A stretch of DNA of 64,000 nt from Nemertoderma westbladi (GCA_032718475.1 JAUCBJ010006470.1:62001-126000), one strand, 5' to 3'. Shown: positions 53,721 to 64,000, numbered from the stretch's first letter. The notes: generated by a model not told the origin, from the sequence alone. Program-made: numbers and translations.

Positions 53721-56700
53721 TTAAGTTGGGGAGTCCCCAGATGTCGGCTGGATTAGGGAAGTGGTCGTGGGAAGGGTTTCTTGCCTTCCATAGTTTCCGG
53801 AGAGCTCTCTGTCTCTTTCCAGTAAACATAAACGACCCACTGGGCGGTTGAGCTGTTGAGTCTCAAAGACTATCCCTGGTTTCTTAAAGTTACGCCGCAT
53901 GACGACGAGTTCTACTGATCGCACCAAACCATCGCTCGAGATATGAGTCTCGATGATACGTCCTGTTTGCCATCGCTTACGTGGGAGATCGGGGTCCACA
54001 ATAAGCACCATGTCTCCAGCGCTGACGTTTTCTTGCTGCGCAAACCACTTAGTTCGAAGTTGTAGAGTGGGCAGGTAATGTTTCTCGAAATGGTCAGCGA
54101 AACGACGGGATAGCAACTGCATAAGTTGCCAGGTTCGACGGCAGTACTCGTCTCCGTCTGTGATCTCCGATCGTGGGAGCATGGCTACGGGTTTCTTCAG
54201 TAGAAAGTGCGCGGGTGTTAGCGCTTCCAGGGAATCAGGACTTGAAGAGACTGGCATAAGCGGTCTTTCGTTGAGATAGGCGGCGATTTCCTCCATTAAC
54301 GTCCGCAATAGTTCGTCGGTGAGATAAGCGCGACAAGGTACAATAAAGTGGAACGCAGTCTTCACGCTCCTAATCAATCTCTCCCAACTTCCTCCCCACC
54401 AAGGGGCGTCGGCGGCGTTGAAGGTCCAGCTAGACGCTGTTATCTTTAGCTGATCGTCCACCTGTCTTTTGTTCCAGTCCTTTACGTAAGCTTGAATTTC
54501 GTTGTTGGCGCCAATGAAGTTCGTTCCCTTATCCGATCTCATCGTGTTACTGGTTCCGAAGCGAGCGATCTGTCGTCGTAAACTCAACACGAAGCTGTTG
54601 GTGGATAGATCGTTTACCATATCGAGATGGATAGCTCTACAAGTCATACAAACGAAGATGACACACCATCTCTTGACTATAGTCCGGGCACGATATACTT
54701 CAATAGGGCCAAATAAATCCACACCGGTATTAGTAAAGGGTGGTTCATAGAAGCTTACTCTTTCCCTAGGTAATTCTGCCTCTCGCTGTGTCAAAGGCCT
54801 ACTGAATGCTTTCCTACAGGGTATGCAGTTCCTAAGGACTTGGTTCAGAGCCCTACGGGGTTTATAAAAATAGTAGCGAGTTCGAATTTCGCTCAGAACT
54901 CGTTCTCTTCCAGCATGATACAGTTTGCTATGAACATCTACAATCATCTTGATTTGTATGTCAAGATTTCTAATGAGTATGGGAAACTTAGTGTCAAAGG
55001 ATAATGGGGCGTTGGTGAGCCTGCCTCCAACACGTATTAACCCATCTATCATGGTACTAGAGAAGCGATCCCTTAAGCGCATCTGCGGATTTCTTAACAA
55101 CAGGAAATACTTATCGGGATCCTCATAGCATTGTAGGAGTCTCAGCATCTGTTTGTTGGTTTCATCATGCTCCTGGTAACTGATCTTCTCCTTTAGAAAC
55201 CTGTCGGATATCTTATATTTAGGAAGATCTTTAACAACATGGACTCGTGCAGATGTTGATGGAGCATCATCACTATTGGTCTTTGTCCCGGAGTAACGAT
55301 GATGAAAACATCGTTTTAAATAGGTGACGGCTTTACAGAGCCGATTCCAGGAACTGTAGTGACGTATCGCTCTCTGCAAGAGGGGTGAGAGTCCTTGCGC
55401 GATATCTGGTATTCCAGATTTCCAATCCTTGTCACGGATTTCCAAGACTTCTTTATCCGTGGCTGTGGGTTTCTGATCCAAAGCATCCTCTCCGGAAGTA
55501 AATAATACAGATAGATCAACCGCAGGTTTAAACAACTTCGATTTACTCGCTCGAGTTTTGGGTTTAACTTTCTCCGCTCCCTTGGCCTGTCTGATCTCTG
55601 CTGTTGTGAGATGGGGAGGCCATTCTTCTTCTTCTCTGTAGAGAAAGTCGGGTCCACCTAACCATTCGGGAGTATTTACCAATTCCTTTGGAGTCGCTCC
55701 TCGGGAAGCGATGTCTGCTGGATTAATCGTTCCGGGGCAATGTCTCCATTGGTCCATCGTCGTGCGACTAAGTATGATGGCTACTCTGTTGGTAACGAAG
55801 ACGCTGAACTGACAGACTTCATTGGTTATATACTCTAACACGAGTAAAGCGTCGGTCCAATAGACAGTTTTCTCTAATGGATAGTCAATCTGTTCTGTTA
55901 CATTCCGGCCGATGGCTGTAGCGTATAGAGCCGCTTTTAACTCCGCTCGAGGAACTTTCAACTTGTTGTTGATTAATGCCTTAGAAGTAACCAAGGCGAC
56001 TTTGATTCCATCCGGAGTTTCCACTCTTAGATAGGCTACTATACCTATTCCCATATCGCTGGCGTCTCCAAACACATGGAGTTGATAGGAATACGTAGGG
56101 AGAACATGACCAAAATATGAACGGGAAATTATAAAATCCTCGATAGCCGGCAGAGAATCTTCCCATTTCATCCACTTCTTTAATAATTCTCCCTTAAGTG
56201 GATCGTCCCATGAGTGGTTTTCAAGCCACATTTGTTGTACCAAACTACGAGCAATCAATATAACTGGGCTAATAAATCCCAATGGATCGAAATAAGTGCT
56301 CAGTATACTTAAGCAAATCCGTTTGGTTCGAACTGGATTATCTCGCTGTTTTAGCTGGAAAAACAGGATATCTCGCTCTGTGTCCCATTTCAAGCCGAGT
56401 GTCTTGGTTTCTGGCAGATCATCTTTGATCAAATCTAGATCTTTCGCCCCTCGATCTTCCGCAGGGATCGACTCCAGAAACTCACGGGAGTTGCTGGTGA
56501 ATTTCGTTAATCGAAACCCACCTCTTTTTAAGCACTCTACCGTTCCTTTAGCGACCTCAATGGCTTCCTCAACTGATGGGAGGGACTTCAGATTGTCGTC
56601 CATGTATATGTCTCGCTTGATGTTGTCGATCACTTCCTTAGAGAATGCCTCTCGGTTGTCCTCTGCAGTGGTACGCACTACCGAACAGGCGTTGGAAGGG

Positions 56701-58862
56701 CTTGAGATTATCCCAAAGGCCTGGATGGTCATCCAGTACTCCACCGGTTTCTGGTTGAGGTCTCCTTCGGGCCACCACAGAAATCGTAGACTATCTCGAT
56801 CCCTATCTAACACCTTGACTTGTAAGAACATGCCTTCTATATCGGAGGCGAAAGCAATCGAATATTGTCTCAATCTTAAAAGAATTCCCAACAAAGATTG
56901 AAGTAAGTTGGGTCCGGGTAACAATTCAGAGTTAAGGGATTGACCCATGTAAAGAGCGGAGCCATCAAACACTACTCTCACTTCATGTGGTTTACCGGGT
57001 TTAGGAACGTAATGGTGAGTTAAGTAATACGTTCTTTCAGTCACAGGTGTTTCTTCCGGTACTCTCTCCGCGTATCCCTTACTAATAAATTTCTCCAGCT
57101 GTGTTTGATACATTTCTTTAGCTGAAGAATTAGCCGTAAGGCGTCGATGGAGTTGCGCGATTCTTTTTTCCGCCAAGGGTCTGTTATTGATGAACTTCGG
57201 TTCTCTCTTGCGGAAAGGTAGACCGACTTCATACCTACCTTGATCTTTGAGGAAACGTGTAGTTGTCTCTTGGATCTGCTTGGCCCTTTCCTCTTCCACC
57301 GACAAGGCTTTATCGTAGGAATTGGGCTCTACCGCCTCTTGCGTAAAGAATCGTACGGCATGTTCATCTCGAGTCTTGGCATTACAACGCTCAATGACGT
57401 CATTTAACTCGTCGTTATAAGCTTCTCGTTCAGATGGATAAAGAAGTTGACATAAGTTCACTTGGTTTTGCCAAGCCTCGTTTTCCTTAAGGAGATCGAT
57501 GGTATTCTCCTCATCAAAAAGCTGGTGAATGTCGTCGTTATCTGAGGAGTATGGAGTTCCCTCAGTTAAATCGTCTCCCTCACTAGTATCATCTTCCCAT
57601 TCACTCACCTGGCAGACGCTCTCTGGCGGTAGTCTTTCTCTGAGTGTTCTACGGGAAGGGCCAGTAAAGTACCAACCTACTCTAGTTCTTACCGCATAGG
57701 TCTGTAGCGGCTGCGGTTGAGCAGGCCGTTTCTCTAATGTCTCCAGCGCCTCATGCGCGTTTTGGCCGATGAGTATTTGCACTCCAGGATAATCAGTCTG
57801 GAATCGAGGTATGTTAAGATGTTGGATGCTCTCATCCTCGTCCCAATTATAAAGGTCTGCTTGAGTAGTAGCGAAGTTCTTTATAGCCACCATTTTCACT
57901 GACCTTATGCTATGTTCTCCTAGTTCGTCCTGGGGGGTGGACAACGCTCCTACATAATAATCCGCTGTTATTGTAGATTTCCAAACTTGCATAATGCCTG
58001 ACATGTTTAGCGTAGTTCGGAACTTGGGTTGTCCAGCAAATATGTCTTCGGCTAGCTCTTGGTCGATGAATGTTCCTGTACTACCGGAGTCAAGGAGGGC
58101 GTTCACTACGTAACTCCTCTTAGGTCCGTGAACCCTTACCTGTACCACAGGAAATTCTCTAATCCCTACATTGGAAGTTGGCGCTTTCCAAGATAGTTGT
58201 CGATCAGAAGTATTTAAAGCAAGGTCAATGTCTGATGTATCCTTTTCATAAATGAGTGCTCGATACACTGTGGTATTTATCATGTAACAGGATTCGTTTT
58301 CGTCGGAGAACTCGTCCGTATAGAATCCTTCCATCTCAGATTGATCAGTGTCGTTCACATCACTGAATTGGACATGTAGTTCGGAATCACTTACCTGACT
58401 CGGACTATTTCGCTCGAATTCCGCGTGCAACAAGATATGATGTTTCGCACCGCACTTGGCACATCTTGTGTCAGAGTAACAGGTTCGCCGTTGGTGTCCT
58501 TGTCTGAGGCAATTATAACATAACCGCTTGTCCCACATGACTTCACGTCTCTCAGTTAATGATTTCTTTAGAAATTCATCACACATATTCAAACGGTGGG
58601 TCCCGTCACACAGCGCACATTTCGGTTTGATGTTACTTACCTTATTTTGGGTGACATTGTGTACACTTGTTTTTTCTTCGGGCTTTCTCACCTGAATTCT
58701 CTTGGGAGACGTAGGAGGAGTTTTTCTTACCTGTTCTCTCCTGTCATTTGTTCGAGACTTAAATTTACTTACCTGATCTCTAGGTGTTTTATTGACATAA
58801 TAAGATCTTTCAGTGTCTTTCCCGCTATCCTCCCCTTGGGAAGCTCTGGCTTTCGCCGTCAT
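53721..58862 (-). CDS. pol: Pol polyprotein of element D: zinc motifs, protease, RT, RNase H, integrase
   Basis: 1,713 codons without a stop. CCHC motifs at residues about 82-141; aspartic protease L-L-D-S-G-S-T at about 256-262; RT Y-M-D-D at about 753; RNase H G-D-A-S at about 931; integrase zinc C-I-P-C near 1345, first Asp near 1381, S-D-K-G near 1445, W-E-R-L near 1493, DUF5641-like tail about 1580-1690. All catalytic residues that I can identify are present, so this pol may still be functional. It overlaps gag by 38 nt and lies in the +1 frame relative to gag. The ATG at 58862 may be incidental, because the nucleocapsid zinc motifs belong with Gag. Confidence 0.9.
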   Translation of the reverse strand: MTAKARASQGEDSGKDTERSYYVNKTPRDQVSKFKSRTNDRREQVRKTPPTSPKRIQVRKPEEKTSVHNVTQNKVSNIKPKCALCDGTHRLNMCDEFLKKSLTERREVMWDKRLCYNCLRQGHQRRTCYSDTRCAKCGAKHHILLHAEFERNSPSQVSDSELHVQFSDVNDTDQSEMEGFYTDEFSDENESCYMINTTVYRALIYEKDTSDIDLALNTSDRQLSWKAPTSNVGIREFPVVQVRVHGPKRSYVVNALLDSGSTGTFIDQELAEDIFAGQPKFRTTLNMSGIMQVWKSTITADYYVGALSTPQDELGEHSIRSVKMVAIKNFATTQADLYNWDEDESIQHLNIPRFQTDYPGVQILIGQNAHEALETLEKRPAQPQPLQTYAVRTRVGWYFTGPSRRTLRERLPPESVCQVSEWEDDTSEGDDLTEGTPYSSDNDDIHQLFDEENTIDLLKENEAWQNQVNLCQLLYPSEREAYNDELNDVIERCNAKTRDEHAVRFFTQEAVEPNSYDKALSVEEERAKQIQETTTRFLKDQGRYEVGLPFRKREPKFINNRPLAEKRIAQLHRRLTANSSAKEMYQTQLEKFISKGYAERVPEETPVTERTYYLTHHYVPKPGKPHEVRVVFDGSALYMGQSLNSELLPGPNLLQSLLGILLRLRQYSIAFASDIEGMFLQVKVLDRDRDSLRFLWWPEGDLNQKPVEYWMTIQAFGIISSPSNACSVVRTTAEDNREAFSKEVIDNIKRDIYMDDNLKSLPSVEEAIEVAKGTVECLKRGGFRLTKFTSNSREFLESIPAEDRGAKDLDLIKDDLPETKTLGLKWDTERDILFFQLKQRDNPVRTKRICLSILSTYFDPLGFISPVILIARSLVQQMWLENHSWDDPLKGELLKKWMKWEDSLPAIEDFIISRSYFGHVLPTYSYQLHVFGDASDMGIGIVAYLRVETPDGIKVALVTSKALINNKLKVPRAELKAALYATAIGRNVTEQIDYPLEKTVYWTDALLVLEYITNEVCQFSVFVTNRVAIILSRTTMDQWRHCPGTINPADIASRGATPKELVNTPEWLGGPDFLYREEEEWPPHLTTAEIRQAKGAEKVKPKTRASKSKLFKPAVDLSVLFTSGEDALDQKPTATDKEVLEIRDKDWKSGIPDIAQGLSPLLQRAIRHYSSWNRLCKAVTYLKRCFHHRYSGTKTNSDDAPSTSARVHVVKDLPKYKISDRFLKEKISYQEHDETNKQMLRLLQCYEDPDKYFLLLRNPQMRLRDRFSSTMIDGLIRVGGRLTNAPLSFDTKFPILIRNLDIQIKMIVDVHSKLYHAGRERVLSEIRTRYYFYKPRRALNQVLRNCIPCRKAFSRPLTQREAELPRERVSFYEPPFTNTGVDLFGPIEVYRARTIVKRWCVIFVCMTCRAIHLDMVNDLSTNSFVLSLRRQIARFGTSNTMRSDKGTNFIGANNEIQAYVKDWNKRQVDDQLKITASSWTFNAADAPWWGGSWERLIRSVKTAFHFIVPCRAYLTDELLRTLMEEIAAYLNERPLMPVSSSPDSLEALTPAHFLLKKPVAMLPRSEITDGDEYCRRTWQLMQLLSRRFADHFEKHYLPTLQLRTKWFAQQENVSAGDMVLIVDPDLPRKRWQTGRIIETHISSDGLVRSVELVVMRRNFKKPGIVFETQQLNRPVGRLCLLERDRELSGNYGRQETLPTTTSLIQPTSGDSPT

Positions 58863-61806
58863 CGGTATAACACACTGGTGTTACCTTTCTCCTAGCGACG
58901 GGTTTTTCACTTACCTTGTTTTCCGGTGTCTTCTCTCTGGACAGTTTCAGGAGCTGTAATTTCACTTCTCCATCTAGGAATGACATGAGATCAGCCATGG
59001 TAGGGTCTCTTCGTTGTTGTTCCATCATATATAACACTTTCTTATCCCAGCGTGTGCCTACTCCACCCTTCGGTAAAGTAGAAGCTACTGCTCTAATAAC
59101 CATAGTGTTCTGATACTCATGAGACTTACCTAGCCAATCTAATTGTCTGCAGATCTCCTGAATCTCATCGGAAAACTCTATAATTCCGCTGCTAATAAAC
59201 TTTCGGGGCGCTACCAACTTTGCATACAAATACCCAGCTATGTTATTCCTATTACCATACCTGATGTTAAGTGTATCCCAAACTTGTCTTAATCCGTCTG
59301 GATGTCCAATAAACTTTAACGCCATTAACTTGGGAGATCCTTCCAAGCATTCGATGAGGAATCTAAGTTTCTCTCCATTAGATAGCACAGAGTTCTGTAT
59401 GTTATCTTTGTAATATTCATTAAAAGGTAACCATTTCATCTCATCTCCATTGAACTTGACGATCTCTCCCACCTTTACAGCTTGCCGGGCTTCGGTTCTA
59501 GCCATTTGACGCGTAAAACTTTCTTGGGCCATCGTGTTATTTAATATCGAGTTATCGGTATATAAATTTCTCGGATTATGATCCGTTCTATATGGAATAT
59601 CATTATCAACAGGTCTATAATTACCCTTAATAGGGTTCACTATAGGAGTTTCTACTTCGTTAGCAGTATATATGCGTGTAGGCTCCACACCTTGCGCATG
59701 AGATACTTCAGACCTAACAGGTTGACACATTGTTACCGAGGGTGGTGGTATACCCCTTTGAGTATTTACTAATTTATCGCGTTCTAGCGCGATACTTTGC
59801 TGCACTTCTTGCAACTCTAGCCTACTTTCCCTTACTGTGCCCTTGAATTGCTGGACAGTCTCCTGCATCTGCCCGAGCAGGAGATCCATCCCCCGCCGTC
59901 TCTCGTCCACCCATTCGACCGCCGAAGCGGGAGTCGCCAACGTTGTAGCGGGCGGACGAGGGACAACGGGCGACAAATCATGAATATTTCGCTCGGGGTC
60001 CAGGACTTGAACTGTCTCCTGGGCAGTTCTACTGGGCACAGGTAGCTTAGTGCTATGCAGAGGGAATTTAGAGGTAGCTTCAGGGAGCACAGGTGTGTCT
60101 ATCACCGAAGGGGTGATTTCAAGAACAGGCCTAATTATTTCAGGCTCATCTACTATAGTAGGGAGTCTTTCTATTTTAATTATTGGGTCTGTGGGCTCTG
60201 TACTGCTTAAGTTGGTGTTATTTAGTTGCCTTCTAACAGCTGGAGGCAAATCAGGCAATTTGTGACGGTGGAATGTTCTTTTACGTCTACTTAGACGAGA
60301 TCTATTTCCCTTGCCTTCAGTATCGGTGGTATCGCCTTCCTCAGATGATGTATATCCCTGTCTTTTGGGAGTAGATCGATTCATCATCTGCATATTGCTA
60401 GCTGTTAACTGTTTATTTATGCAGTCTTGATTCTCCTGAATATTTTCCAATTCTAATTGGATGATCTCTTCAGCCGCTCTCCGTTCTGCTTCCGCCACCG
60501 CTGCCGCTTTTGCCTCTGCCGCTGCCGCTGCCGCTTTTGCCTCTGCCGCTGCTTCTGCTGCTGCCGCTTTTGCCTCTGCCGCTGCTTCTGCCAAGGTCGC
60601 TTTTCTTTCTGCCTCTGCCACTGCTGCTATCTTTCTGTCTTCTATACGTTTTTTCTTTACTTGCTCCTCCTGGACTCGTGTGATGCGGAGTTGTTCATCA
60701 AATTTAGCCTGGTTCGCAGCCCTCATTTCCACATCGATGGCATCCAACACAAGCTTGGTTCCTTCACTATTAGGGCTAAGTCCCTCTAACCTTCTCCTCA
60801 ACTCGTCATCACCTAAAAAACGTTGATAGTCTGACAGATAGATGTCAATGGCATCCCTCTTATGCGGCTTCTCTGCCGTCGCTTCACTTTCCACTTGGGA
60901 AAAAGTAGCGTCTGTTGATTCTCCATGGGTTGAGCGCTCCTCCAGCTGAGCTTTCCACTGAGCTGTTCCTTGAACCTGGCGACTCACCCGTTGAAACCAA
61001 GTCTTTACGGCAACTTGCAACGACGTGTCTTGTGTTCTTTTAGAAGCCTCTTCAAAGGCTGATAATATTAGCCTGATTCGCAGAATTCTTTCTCTAACTT
61101 GATAAAGCAGTTGTCCCTGCTCTTGAGGTCCTTGAGGTTGTTGTAACAGTTGTTTTTCTACTCGCTCCATAGAGCTGAAGAATCCCTGTGCGTATCCGGC
61201 TGCGGACCTCTTCCACACAGCTGGATCGATGGTTTCCTTGGCTACTCCCATCCGGTGTATGTCTTCCCAGGCAGCTTCTGATAAATCAAACGGGAGTCCG
61301 GGTCCGGGGAAGTTCCATTGCGACTCGACAATAGACTTCAGTTCTTCCCTCGTGTATCCCGCATAACTATCTCTAGTTGATCGCTGACTTCTCGCCCAAT
61401 CGATCTGGTGTTCTTCCACCGCAATCAATAACCTAGTGAGTACGGCTGCAGGAAGGATGAGAAGGGGATCCGAATAAACCGCATCCATCATCTTTGCTCC
61501 GCGTTCTGGTGTCAGTTCTACAGTATCCTCACTACTAGAGCTGTTGGGCCGTTGAGAAGTAAGTTCTTGGCTCGCGGGTTGTTGCTGTTCCGCTGCTTCT
61601 TGGTCCCGCTTGACCTGAGCTCGAGTGCCTATGATAGACCTACGATGTTGGACCAGCCTAGGTTCTGTTATTACTACTGGAGGGATGACCTTCCTCACAG
61701 TGGGAGGTGAACTGAACTTAGGACTAGACGGTTCTACACCTCTGTCTGAGTCGCAGATAGTTACATCTAATAAACTGTCTGACAGGTTCTGTTTAGTGTC
61801 AGACAT
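58825..61806 (-). CDS. gag: Gag of element D
   Basis: 993 codons from ATG 61806. Residues about 389-442 are an Ala/Glu/Lys-rich helix encoded by imperfect short repeats (60480-60640); residues about 785-960 resemble DUF1759, the capsid-like core of BEL/Pao Gag. The stop at 58825 lies 38 nt inside the pol frame. The CCHC motifs expected at the end of Gag are in the pol frame, so either the ribosome shifts +1 in the overlap or a one-base indel has split a formerly single polyprotein as in family 1. Confidence 0.87.
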   Translation of the reverse strand: MSDTKQNLSDSLLDVTICDSDRGVEPSSPKFSSPPTVRKVIPPVVITEPRLVQHRRSIIGTRAQVKRDQEAAEQQQPASQELTSQRPNSSSSEDTVELTPERGAKMMDAVYSDPLLILPAAVLTRLLIAVEEHQIDWARSQRSTRDSYAGYTREELKSIVESQWNFPGPGLPFDLSEAAWEDIHRMGVAKETIDPAVWKRSAAGYAQGFFSSMERVEKQLLQQPQGPQEQGQLLYQVRERILRIRLILSAFEEASKRTQDTSLQVAVKTWFQRVSRQVQGTAQWKAQLEERSTHGESTDATFSQVESEATAEKPHKRDAIDIYLSDYQRFLGDDELRRRLEGLSPNSEGTKLVLDAIDVEMRAANQAKFDEQLRITRVQEEQVKKKRIEDRKIAAVAEAERKATLAEAAAEAKAAAAEAAAEAKAAAAAAEAKAAAVAEAERRAAEEIIQLELENIQENQDCINKQLTASNMQMMNRSTPKRQGYTSSEEGDTTDTEGKGNRSRLSRRKRTFHRHKLPDLPPAVRRQLNNTNLSSTEPTDPIIKIERLPTIVDEPEIIRPVLEITPSVIDTPVLPEATSKFPLHSTKLPVPSRTAQETVQVLDPERNIHDLSPVVPRPPATTLATPASAVEWVDERRRGMDLLLGQMQETVQQFKGTVRESRLELQEVQQSIALERDKLVNTQRGIPPPSVTMCQPVRSEVSHAQGVEPTRIYTANEVETPIVNPIKGNYRPVDNDIPYRTDHNPRNLYTDNSILNNTMAQESFTRQMARTEARQAVKVGEIVKFNGDEMKWLPFNEYYKDNIQNSVLSNGEKLRFLIECLEGSPKLMALKFIGHPDGLRQVWDTLNIRYGNRNNIAGYLYAKLVAPRKFISSGIIEFSDEIQEICRQLDWLGKSHEYQNTMVIRAVASTLPKGGVGTRWDKKVLYMMEQQRRDPTMADLMSFLDGEVKLQLLKLSREKTPENKVSEKPVARRKVTPVCYTDDGESQSFPRGG

Positions 61807-61942
61807 GTTGGTTTACACAGTTGAATGCCTACTGCTATATTACAGTTTAAGCAAGTCTAGTAATTCAGAGTTAACTGCTAGCCTAGTAATTAATTACCGA
61901 TACTGCTACTCAGTGTAGCGTGATATATATAATATATTAGAA

Positions 61943-62313
61943 TACCGGTATGCTTATAGTATATATAACTATATAAGTATTATTACAGACTAGGTTTATC
62001 ACAGAATACCGGTATAATTTTAGCACAAATATATATAAATATATAATAGGCCTATCGGAATACCGGTATACAGCTTACAGTTTGTAGTATATATAATTCT
62101 GGACTAGAATTAATTACAAGTACCGGTATAATTTCAGCCTAAATTTATAGAAATAAAGATAATAGGCCTATCGTAAATACCGGTATGCAGTTTACACTTA
62201 TAGTGTATATATATAAGTATAATTACAAACTAGAATTAATTACAGAATACCGGTATGATTTCAACCTAAAATTTATAGAAATAAATATAATAAGCCTATT
62301 GTAAATACCGGTA
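61943..62313 (-). repeat. TACCGGTA palindrome array, seven copies
   Basis: Perfect 8-mers at 61943, 62007, 62061, 62121, 62178, 62248 and 62306; spacing 54-70 bp. They pair into a higher-order unit of about 118 bp with GGCCTAT and ACTAGAATTAATTAC spacers. Confidence 0.8.
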
Positions 62314-63341
62314 TATCAATTATTTTAAATAACTGAATTTCTGAATTTTAAGGGTTACTTGGTTACTTACCTACTTTATTACCGTTATTTGAGCAGTAGT
62401 CCAACTGATATTGAGACCTAATGGTTGTATGGTAGGCCTACTATTTATAAATCGTTAGATTTGATTTATAATATTTTAATAACGTTTTAATGGGTTTGTC
62501 AATGTTTGAAATAAATGTTATTATTTCTGGGGAGTAATCACTACACAAAGCGGTGCGCTTTCAGTGAAGTGTTACTTATAGGACACTAAAACAAATAATG
62601 CTAATTTACCTAAGTTACTTAATACTACAAATTACGTACAATTCGGGTGAGATTACAATCTCTAAATAAACACAAAAATTTACAAAAACACAAAATACGA
62701 ATTTTCAGGGTAATTTTACAAGATGTCTACAAACCAGCCTAACAAAGGGTTAGAATCTGGTTATTACAACGGACAGGGTACTACGGTATTTGAAAATAAT
62801 AAGTAGTAGTAAATACACTGCGTTGTCCAGATAGGAAAATACCACCGCCTGACGACCTATAGCCGTATCGCTATAGGTACTACGTTATGTATCACGGAGT
62901 GTTCCTACCTAGAAGTTAATAGAGCTAATCGAACGTGCCTATCAACCACTTTACAACACAAATATAATGCCTACACTAATTACCTTCGGAAAGCACTGTA
63001 CACTAAACCCTAAATTAGGTACGAGTACTTGTACAACATATAATCAGTAGTTAAATATACTTGAACAGCTAAAAGAACCACGGCATCTGCTGGAGTGACC
63101 GGTGCACAAAATCACCAGTCTTTACCTACGCCAAGCAGCCCGTATAGTACCGGGGTTAGTTTAACTATAACGGTATGTATAACAAACACAATTATTGTAG
63201 GAACAAACTTGGGGAATGAATGTTGCGAATAATCGCATAAACTCTGAATAATAAATATTACGCTACGCGTACAAACCACTCAAACAAAATGCAGACCAAA
63301 TACTGACAGACTACTATCAAGCCTAAATAAACTACAGGACA

Positions 63342-63925
63342 AGCAGACTCCGAAATGATTAGGTAGTATGCGTTCTAACCCAGTAGTACGACTTATTCTT
63401 TAGTTGGGGGTTTACCTTACAGCATTGGCTGCCCCTACTTCCTAACCGTTCTTTATCGGACAGAGGCTCTACACACACTGCAATCCGTTCAGACCTAATA
63501 ACAGCCAGACAACTATCCAGCCTACAAATTATCTAAATAAATATTATACGCTACCCGTACAGACTTACACAAACAAAGTACAGACTAAACGATGGCAGAC
63601 TACTCTCAAGCCTAAATAAACTACAGGACATGCAGACTCCGAAATGATTAGGTAGTATGCGTTCTAACCCAGTAGTACGACTTATTCTTTAGTTGGGGGT
63701 TTACCTTACAGCATTGGCTGCCCCTACTTCCTAACCGTTCTTTATCGGACAGATGATCTACACACACTGCAATCCGTTCAGACTTAACAACAATCAGACA
63801 ACAGCTCAGCCTACAAATTGTCTGTACAATCTGATCAGGCTTACACGCCTTCTGTTCAATACTGGCCTACAAACAAATAAAACTTGACAGAAATAAGTAA
63901 AAATCTCAATAAAAAACCAGGGCGG
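63342..63925 (-). repeat. 289-bp tandem repeats in the leader of element D
   Basis: Two units starting at 63342 and 63631, matching those of element E; the second diverges in its later part in the same way as the last unit of E. Confidence 0.82.
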
Positions 63926-64000
63926 GCCCTCCCTGATTAATTATTAAGGCCTACCGGTATATAATTATCAAAATCGAATAATACTGCTGTACCTGTACTG

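Larger units (their letters stand above)
48321..64000 (-). mobile_element. Element D: family-2 BEL/Pao retrotransposon, 5' LTR beyond the window
   Basis: Minus strand: leader (64000 to 61807), gag, pol, spacer, ORF3 remnant, primer, 3' LTR (49495 to 48321). Comparison with element E puts the 5' LTR roughly 150 bp past the right edge. Gag and pol frames are long and open, whereas ORF3 is broken by frameshifts and a solo LTR. At least 15.7 kb, including the 1.16-kb solo insertion. Confidence 0.88.
61807..64000 (-). other. Long 5' leader of element D
   Basis: At least 2.2 kb between the off-window 5' LTR and gag. It contains a TACCGGTA palindrome array next to gag, about 1 kb of AT-rich DNA without ORFs (62320-63340), and two 289-bp repeats. 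Confidence 0.75.

Overview
The window is invertebrate-type animal DNA made almost entirely of transposable elements. I see no rRNA, tRNA, CRISPR array or ordinary host gene. The coding content belongs to two families of very large BEL/Pao-type LTR retrotransposons (gag with a DUF1759-like core and CCHC knuckles, aspartic protease, YMDD reverse transcriptase, RNase H, HHCC/DDE integrase with a DUF5641-like tail). A decayed CR1/L2-like LINE, typical of animals, lies between two of them. Species cannot be fixed from the sequence; an aquatic invertebrate is a guess.

Layout. (1) 1-15638: element A, family 1, plus strand; it starts inside its 5' LTR and its 3' LTR is cut after 197 bp. (2) 15639-34476: element B, family 1, minus strand, complete at 18,838 bp, with two 2,174-bp LTRs that look almost identical; it sits in the truncated 3' LTR of A. 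(3) 34477-36861: element E, family 2, minus strand, only 5' LTR and leader. (4) 36862-44871: element C, family 2, plus strand, 5' LTR truncated and fused directly to the middle of the reverse transcriptase. (5) 44872-48320: LINE pieces, a 435-bp hexamer satellite and unassigned DNA. (6) 48321-64000: element D, family 2, minus strand, with open gag and pol frames, a solo LTR inserted in its third gene, and its 5' LTR just beyond the right edge.

How the parts work together. Each element reads LTR, long structured leader, gag-pol, spacer, ORF3, purine-rich primer, LTR. Gag-pol supplies particle and copying enzymes. ORF3, downstream of integrase, is the unexpected gene: in family 1 about 1,235 codons with an N-terminal CxxC...CxxH zinc-ribbon-like motif and three C-terminal CCHC knuckles. 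A shorter homologue with the same N-terminal motif is in family 2. It has no envelope hallmarks.

Main observations. Family 1 carries eight dispersed copies of an 18-nt hairpin (consensus close to CCAAACCCGCGGGTTTGG). They lie in all three reading frames and in non-coding DNA, at equivalent places in A and B, and the loop is YGYG on the sense strand, so selection on RNA is likely. Both families also carry many 5'-splice-donor-like GGTRAG motifs on the sense strand of gag-protease-RT, but hardly any in integrase or ORF3. Family 2 leaders hold a TACCGGTA palindrome array and 289-bp tandem repeats.

Limits: domain names come from motifs read by eye, not from searches; counts and alignments were made by hand; junctions may be off by a base or two.
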